Assembly: GCA_036661035.1 (NCBI GenBank) | Contig: JAVWZM010000026.1 | Coordinates: 1-25,818, forward strand | Direction of reading: 5' to 3' | Origin: JAGPHI01 sp036661035 | GTDB lineage: Bacteria; Bacillota; Clostridia; Oscillospirales; Ruminococcaceae | Length of the DNA: 25,818 nucleotides | Shown here: positions 21,274 through 25,818 of the stretch, piece after piece | Layout of the letters: every line of letters begins with the position of its first letter | Numbering within the stretch: the first letter of the stretch is position 1 | Position numbers and translations under genes: made by a program | Notes under the pieces: generated by a model | The model's input: the letters and a program-made list of their open reading frames with translations, nothing else | The model's database searches: none | What the model was told of the DNA's origin: nothing

Positions 21274-24200
21274 TTGGAAAATGCTGAAAAAATAGCTTAT
21301 AAAAACAAAACTCAAAAAGCATTTATCATTTTGGCTTTGCTTATTGCAATAGCCTTGTTTACAACTGTCATTTCTTCATACATTACAAAGTTTGAAAAGG
21401 CATTAGTAGTTGAAAACAGCAATTATCTTGCCGAAATATCAAGCCAAACAGCTATTAATATGCAAATGATGGTAGGCGAAACACAAAAGGCGCTTGAGGG
21501 CGCGGCGTTTGGCCTTTGCGATGTTGATAACGAAAAACGAATAAAATATCTTAAAAAGCTTTTAAAAGAATACAATTTTGAATATGTAAGCTTTTCGTGG
21601 CCTGACGGCACTACACAATATACTTTGGAAGGTGAAAACGCAAATATTAAAAAGGAAGATTATTTTATAGAAGCATTAAATGGAAATGCTAATGTAAAAT
21701 ATTGCCCGCACAAATTTTTTACCGATAAGGTAGTTTCAGCGCTTATTTTTTCCGTACCTGTGTACAATGTGGATTATACATCACCCAAAGGTGTAATGTG
21801 CGCCATGATAGATGTAAATACTTTGAAAATGGCAATGAACACTACAAGCTTTAGCGGCGAAGGGCATACATATGTTATAGATGCGAAAGGTAATATAATT
21901 GTACAAACAAAGCAGCTAAATTTCAGCAATTTATATACGGCGCTGGGCAACTGCACATTTGCTAATAGCTACAATCTTAATAAAGCGATAGAAGATATCT
22001 CCACGCAAAAATCCGGCTTTTCAATTTATTACGATTTTGGCGTAGAAAAATACATGTATTATTCTTATCTCGGAATAGATGCATGGTCTATAGTAACGGT
22101 GGTGGACAAGGCTACAATTACCGCCGCCACCACACAGCTTGCACAAGAGCTTACTGTAGTTGCTATTTTGATAATGATACTGTTTCCCATATTACTGGTT
22201 ATGTTGGTGCTTTCCATGCAAATGACTAAAAGCCAGAAGCATGCGGCACAGATGAAAAGTGCATTTTTGGCAAATATGAGCCACGAAATACGCACACCGA
22301 TGAATGCAATTGTCGGTATTAGCGAAATATTGCTGCGCGAAGAATTAAGCAATAAGCAAAAAAACTACGTCATGAATATAGTTAATTCAGGCAATGGCTT
22401 GCTTACTATTATAAACGATGTTTTAGATGTATCCAAAATGGAATCCGGCAAGTTTAAAATAGTGGACGACGAATATGAGCTTGAATCACTGATTTACGAT
22501 ATAGTTACAATAATGGCGATTAAAATAGGGGATAAGCCCATAGAATTACTGGTGGATTTAGACACCGAGCTGCCTAAATATATAGTGGGCGACATGATAC
22601 GAGTAAAACAAATTCTTTTAAATATAATGGGAAATGCTGTTAAATTTACAAAAGAAGGGTTTATTCGCCTTAGTATCGGCGCGGAAATGGAAAATGGCAA
22701 GCTAAAGCTTACTGTCTGCGTTTCAGACACAGGCATAGGTATACAAAAAAAGGACTTGAAAGATTTATTTGCAAGCTTTAGCCAAGTAGATACACACAAA
22801 AACCACAATATCGAGGGCACAGGGCTTGGGCTGTCGATATCTAAAAACCTTTGCGAAATGATGGGCGGAGATATTCAAGTTGCAAGCGAATACGGCAAAG
22901 GCACTGCCTTTACCATGCATATAATGCAAACAATTACACGGCCGGAAAAAATGATTTACAGTTCAAAAGCATCTCAATTTCATATTTTAATGCTTGAAAA
23001 ATCGTTAATTCTACGCGAATATTTTGCCGAATGCATGGATAAAATGAACCTTGAATATCTTATGTGCGATAATGATGACGATTTTATGGAAAACATTAAA
23101 AAAGGCGGATTTACACATGTTTTTGCAAGGGCGGAAACAATAGGAATAATTTCATCGCAAATGCATGAAATGCCGATTGCAAGCTATGTTGCCTTGCTTG
23201 GTTTAAGAGAGCAAGGCCTTGTAGAAAATTACAAAGCAGCTGTGTATGTCCCTTTATTTCCCCTGCAAATGGCATCTGTGCTTTATAACCGCGAAAAAAT
23301 TCTTCAGTTTGGACGTCATATGGGCATAGATGTGCTGGCGATACAGCCGATGCCCTTTGTAAAAATATTGCTTGTGGACGATAACGAGGTAAATGTTCAA
23401 GTTGCAAATGGCTTATTAACACCGTATTATATGCAGGTAGATTGCGCATTTTCAGGAGCCAAAGCCATTAACATGATAAAAGAAAACGATTACGACCTAG
23501 TGTTTATGGACCACATGATGCCGGAAATGGACGGCGCAGAGGCTGTAAAAATAATACGCACACTTCCAAGTAGCAAGAAAAACGTACATATAGTGGCACT
23601 TACCGCCAACATTACCGAGGGCGCAAAGGAAATGTTTGTAGAGGTGGGCTTTGACGATTTCTTGGCAAAGCCAATTGAAACAGTAAAGCTGAATGTATTG
23701 CTTAAAAAATGGTTAAAGGAAACAAACGATAAACGTGCGTCGGATAACCCTGCAAAGGCAGAAGAATATCATAAAACCATAATGATGCATCAGGTGGAAA
23801 ATGCCCAATTAAGCAACTCTGCTGCGTCCTCATGCGCTTTTGTGGATTTTGCGAATGTTGCCAAAAAGCTTGGCGGGAAAAAAGCATATTGTGACATTTT
23901 GTCTACCTACAGCCAAAGCCTAAAGGAAAAAATGCTTACATTACAGGGCTGGCTATCTAGCGATATACAGCGATTTACCATTGAAATACACGGTTTAAAG
24001 GGCGCAAGCGCAGGGGTTTCGGCAAATGCTTTGGCGCAGCTTGCAGCACAAATAGAGGTGTTTGCAAGTGATAATAATGTAGAAAAAGTGCAAGATTTAC
24101 TTCCGGAGCTTTTTGTAAATATGCAAAAAACGCTGGACGAGGTAGAAAAATATATCTTTGATAATACGGACGAAAACGCCAAAGAAAATGTGGCAAGCAT

Positions 24201-24432
24201 CGGCAAACCGGTAGTGCATGGCGCACTTTCAAATGAGGCTTTAACCGATATCAAGGAGGCGTTTTATAATTACGACTCCGAAAATATAAAGCGCATTATT
24301 GCAGAGCAAGACAAGCTTTTGCTTGATGCGCGCGAAGCTGAGCTATTAGAAAATCTCGGTAAATGTTTAAATTCCTACGACTTTGAAACGCCGCTTGCGT
24401 TAATTGACGAATACGCAAAGAAAATAATGTAG
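21274..24432 (+). CDS. Hybrid sensor histidine kinase: Cache-like, HisKA, HATPase, pseudo-receiver, receiver, HPt
   Basis: 1052 residues. I prefer TTG 21274, 8 bp after AGGAG (21261-21265); an ATG six codons upstream (21256) has no ribosome-binding site. Positions count from this start. A transmembrane helix (about 16-38) is followed by a ~250-residue extracellular Cache-like domain, then a second helix (about 293-316). The phosphorylated His is H337 in ANMSHEIRTPMN. The ATPase part has an N box (NIMGNAVKF), DTGIGI and GTGLGLSI. A degenerate receiver follows (about 565-685), then a true receiver (LVDDNE near 699, phospho-Asp D746 in FMDHMMPEMDG, ALTAN, AKP). The HPt domain has H906 in IHGLKGAS. 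A final ~80 residues form a further helical segment. This is a complete internal phosphorelay whose output probably goes to the next gene, 16 bp away. Confidence 0.93.
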   Translation: MENAEKIAYKNKTQKAFIILALLIAIALFTTVISSYITKFEKALVVENSNYLAEISSQTAINMQMMVGETQKALEGAAFGLCDVDNEKRIKYLKKLLKEYNFEYVSFSWPDGTTQYTLEGENANIKKEDYFIEALNGNANVKYCPHKFFTDKVVSALIFSVPVYNVDYTSPKGVMCAMIDVNTLKMAMNTTSFSGEGHTYVIDAKGNIIVQTKQLNFSNLYTALGNCTFANSYNLNKAIEDISTQKSGFSIYYDFGVEKYMYYSYLGIDAWSIVTVVDKATITAATTQLAQELTVVAILIMILFPILLVMLVLSMQMTKSQKHAAQMKSAFLANMSHEIRTPMNAIVGISEILLREELSNKQKNYVMNIVNSGNGLLTIINDVLDVSKMESGKFKIVDDEYELESLIYDIVTIMAIKIGDKPIELLVDLDTELPKYIVGDMIRVKQILLNIMGNAVKFTKEGFIRLSIGAEMENGKLKLTVCVSDTGIGIQKKDLKDLFASFSQVDTHKNHNIEGTGLGLSISKNLCEMMGGDIQVASEYGKGTAFTMHIMQTITRPEKMIYSSKASQFHILMLEKSLILREYFAECMDKMNLEYLMCDNDDDFMENIKKGGFTHVFARAETIGIISSQMHEMPIASYVALLGLREQGLVENYKAAVYVPLFPLQMASVLYNREKILQFGRHMGIDVLAIQPMPFVKILLVDDNEVNVQVANGLLTPYYMQVDCAFSGAKAINMIKENDYDLVFMDHMMPEMDGAEAVKIIRTLPSSKKNVHIVALTANITEGAKEMFVEVGFDDFLAKPIETVKLNVLLKKWLKETNDKRASDNPAKAEEYHKTIMMHQVENAQLSNSAASSCAFVDFANVAKKLGGKKAYCDILSTYSQSLKEKMLTLQGWLSSDIQRFTIEIHGLKGASAGVSANALAQLAAQIEVFASDNNVEKVQDLLPELFVNMQKTLDEVEKYIFDNTDENAKENVASIGKPVVHGALSNEALTDIKEAFYNYDSENIKRIIAEQDKLLLDAREAELLENLGKCLNSYDFETPLALIDEYAKKIM

Positions 24433-24448
24433 AAAGGAAGTGATGACG

Positions 24449-25522
24449 GTGTCGGAAATTTATGGAATACGGCGACATATAGCAATAGTAGATGACGATA
24501 AAGTGAATTTAGAGCTTGCAGAAAATGCCCTTGGCGACTATTATAAGATTACAAAGCTTATATCCGGACAGCAGCTTTTGAAATTTCTCACTCGTGTAAA
24601 GCCGGACATGATTTTGCTAGACGTTCAAATGACGGATATGAACGGGTATGAGGTGATGCAAATTATCAGCCAAAACCCCGAATACAAAAAAATTCCGGTT
24701 ATTTTTCTTACAGGGCAGGATACTGTTTTTAGCGAGAGAGAAGGCTTTCGTCTTGGCGCAAAAGATTTTATCAAAAAACCTTTCGACAACGAAATAATGC
24801 TTGCACGTATTCGTTCTCAAATGGAATTGCATATTTATCAAACAGATTTAGAAGAAATAGTAAAAGAAAAAACCGAACATATTTCAAGCCTACAGCATGT
24901 AATTACAATAAGCTGGGCAGAAATGGTGGAATCTCGCGACGGAACCACAGGCAGCCATATTCGTAACACCACAGCTTATTTTGAAATATTAATAAGAGCC
25001 TTGCATGAAAACGAAAAATATAAATACGAATTTGGCAGCGAAAACCTAAACGACCTTTTGCGCGCCTCCGCTCTGCACGATATTGGCAAAATATCCATAA
25101 GTGATACGGTGCTTAAAAAGCCGGGGCCGCTTAATAAAGAAGAATTTGAGCAAATGAAACAGCACAGCCGCAAGGGTGCGGATTTGATAGATAAAATAGT
25201 AGCAAAAACACATAACGATGCGTTTTTAAATTGTGCGCGAGATATGGCACTTTATCATCACGAGCGCTGGGACGGCTCGGGATATCCCTGTGGTATTTCC
25301 GGCACAGATATCCCGTTTTATGTGCGCGCTCTTTCCATAGTGGACGTATACGACGCGCTTACTTCGTTAAGGCCGTACAAAGAGGCGTTTTCCCATGACG
25401 ACGCCATGCTAATACTAAAAAGCGAAAACAAATGTTTTTTCGATCCCGGAATATTTGAAGTGTTTATGGAAAACGAACAGCTTATCAAAGAAATGCCAAA
25501 GGATATATACGACTTGGTATAA
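24449..25522 (+). CDS. Response regulator with HD-GYP domain (cyclic-di-GMP phosphodiesterase)
   Basis: 357 residues from GTG 24449, placed by the extended ribosome-binding site AAAGGAAGTGAT; ATG 24443 is an alternative. The receiver (about 7-120) has IVDDD, phospho-Asp D58 in LLDVQMTDMNG, FLTGQD and KKP. A helical linker leads to the HD-GYP domain: H210-D211 in ALHDIGKISI, KPGPLNKEEFEQMKQHS, HHERWDGSGYP with GYP at 278-280, and VDVYDALTSLRPYKEA. All residues expected for metal binding and hydrolysis of cyclic-di-GMP are present. With the kinase 16 bp upstream it forms a two-component pathway: the sensed signal would change cellular cyclic-di-GMP. The stop is followed by a non-coding tail of about 300 bp. 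Confidence 0.95.
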   Translation: MSEIYGIRRHIAIVDDDKVNLELAENALGDYYKITKLISGQQLLKFLTRVKPDMILLDVQMTDMNGYEVMQIISQNPEYKKIPVIFLTGQDTVFSEREGFRLGAKDFIKKPFDNEIMLARIRSQMELHIYQTDLEEIVKEKTEHISSLQHVITISWAEMVESRDGTTGSHIRNTTAYFEILIRALHENEKYKYEFGSENLNDLLRASALHDIGKISISDTVLKKPGPLNKEEFEQMKQHSRKGADLIDKIVAKTHNDAFLNCARDMALYHHERWDGSGYPCGISGTDIPFYVRALSIVDVYDALTSLRPYKEAFSHDDAMLILKSENKCFFDPGIFEVFMENEQLIKEMPKDIYDLV

Positions 25523-25588
25523 AAGAAAATATGCCTAGCGGCAAGCACTTCGCACTTACAATGCAACTGCTTTGCTCCTACTCTGTAG

Positions 25589-25610
25589 GGGCGGTGGCTC
25601 TGCTCCGCCC
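25589..25610 (+). terminator. Hairpin after the HD-GYP gene
   Basis: GGGCGG pairs with CCGCCC around a 10-nt loop (TGGCTCTGCT), and GTTGGGTTTTT follows. It starts 67 bp after the stop. Upstream (25523-25588) are further short inverted words such as GCCTAGCGGC. Confidence 0.6.
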
Positions 25611-25668
25611 GTTGGGTTTTTGCAATGTAATTGCATTTCTCACATTTTATTGCACTTTGCAGTGCGCT

Positions 25669-25718
25669 GTTCTTTTTATATATGACAGTGCTAGTTCTTT
25701 TTGTATATGACAGTACTA
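25669..25718. repeat. Adjacent 25-bp direct repeat in the terminal intergenic region
   Basis: Two head-to-tail 25-bp copies (25669-25693 and 25694-25718) differ at 2 positions; each has GTTCTTTTT and TATATGACAGT. The stretch 25611-25818 holds no gene I can support. It contains several short inverted words (TGCAATGTAATTGCA, CACTTTGCAGTG, GCGCTTAAGGCGC, ACTACGTAGT). Confidence 0.8.
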
Positions 25719-25818
25719 ATCACTGCATTTGTCCATGCATATAGCAAGGCTAAATAAGAACACGCGCTTAAGGCGCGATAACGTAATACTACGTAGTGTA
25801 TCTCTTTCGCCACCGAAA

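Noticed and set aside
1..25818. Mobile element or phage remnants
   Set aside because: No transposase, integrase, recombinase or phage structural gene is visible, and the one tRNA shows no flanking attachment-site repeat.

Overview
The window looks like a chromosomal segment from an anaerobic, low-to-mid GC member of the Bacillota, class Clostridia; an Oscillospiraceae-like gut anaerobe is my guess (inference). The grounds are the Shine-Dalgarno sites (AGGAGG-like, with frequent TTG and GTG starts), clostridial-type proteins (PDZ/radical SAM DUF512, DUF177 with a Cys-rich tail, four-Cys L32, aldo/keto reductase with two Fe-S clusters, acyl-ACP thioesterase beside plsY), and a Rex-type operator of clostridial consensus. 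I see no integrase, transposase, phage gene or CRISPR array.

Layout. 1-2467: the end of a carbohydrate ABC importer (truncated LplC/YtcP-type permease, then its lipoprotein binding protein), followed by a hairpin-rich repeat block. 2976-4008: an unrecognised lipoprotein, then tRNA-Leu(GAG) on the minus strand with its own promoter and terminator. 4245-6613 (minus): an Fe-S aldo/keto reductase and a DUF4349 lipoprotein. A similar ~99-bp repeat lies just upstream of both genes. 6905-9296: a two-gene ABC-2-type exporter behind a near-consensus promoter and a perfect Rex-type palindrome. 9517-10809 (minus): mtaB, a tRNA methylthiotransferase. 10956-14044: a D,D-carboxypeptidase, pgi and a small P-loop protein. 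14178-19404: a housekeeping block (consensus promoter, DUF177, rpmF, DUF512 radical SAM, der, plsY, acyl-ACP thioesterase). 19443-19642: a likely small RNA gene with a pyrimidine-rich anti-Shine-Dalgarno segment and a 21-bp terminator stem. 19847-25522: a binding lipoprotein without transport genes, a hybrid sensor kinase (Cache-like sensor, kinase, degenerate receiver, receiver, HPt) and an HD-GYP response regulator. The tail of the window is intergenic, rich in short hairpins and with a 25-bp tandem repeat.

How the genes fit together. The last three genes read as a signalling module: a lipoprotein senses a small molecule, probably a sugar, outside the cell, the Cache-like kinase responds, and phosphate passes through receiver and HPt to a cyclic-di-GMP phosphodiesterase. 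The central block couples ribosome biogenesis (L32, DUF177, Der) to phospholipid synthesis (PlsY). The most novel-looking items are the paired pseudoknot-capable leaders, the small RNA, and the Rex-type site on an ABC exporter. All promoters, terminators and RNA structures were found by eye; none was computed.
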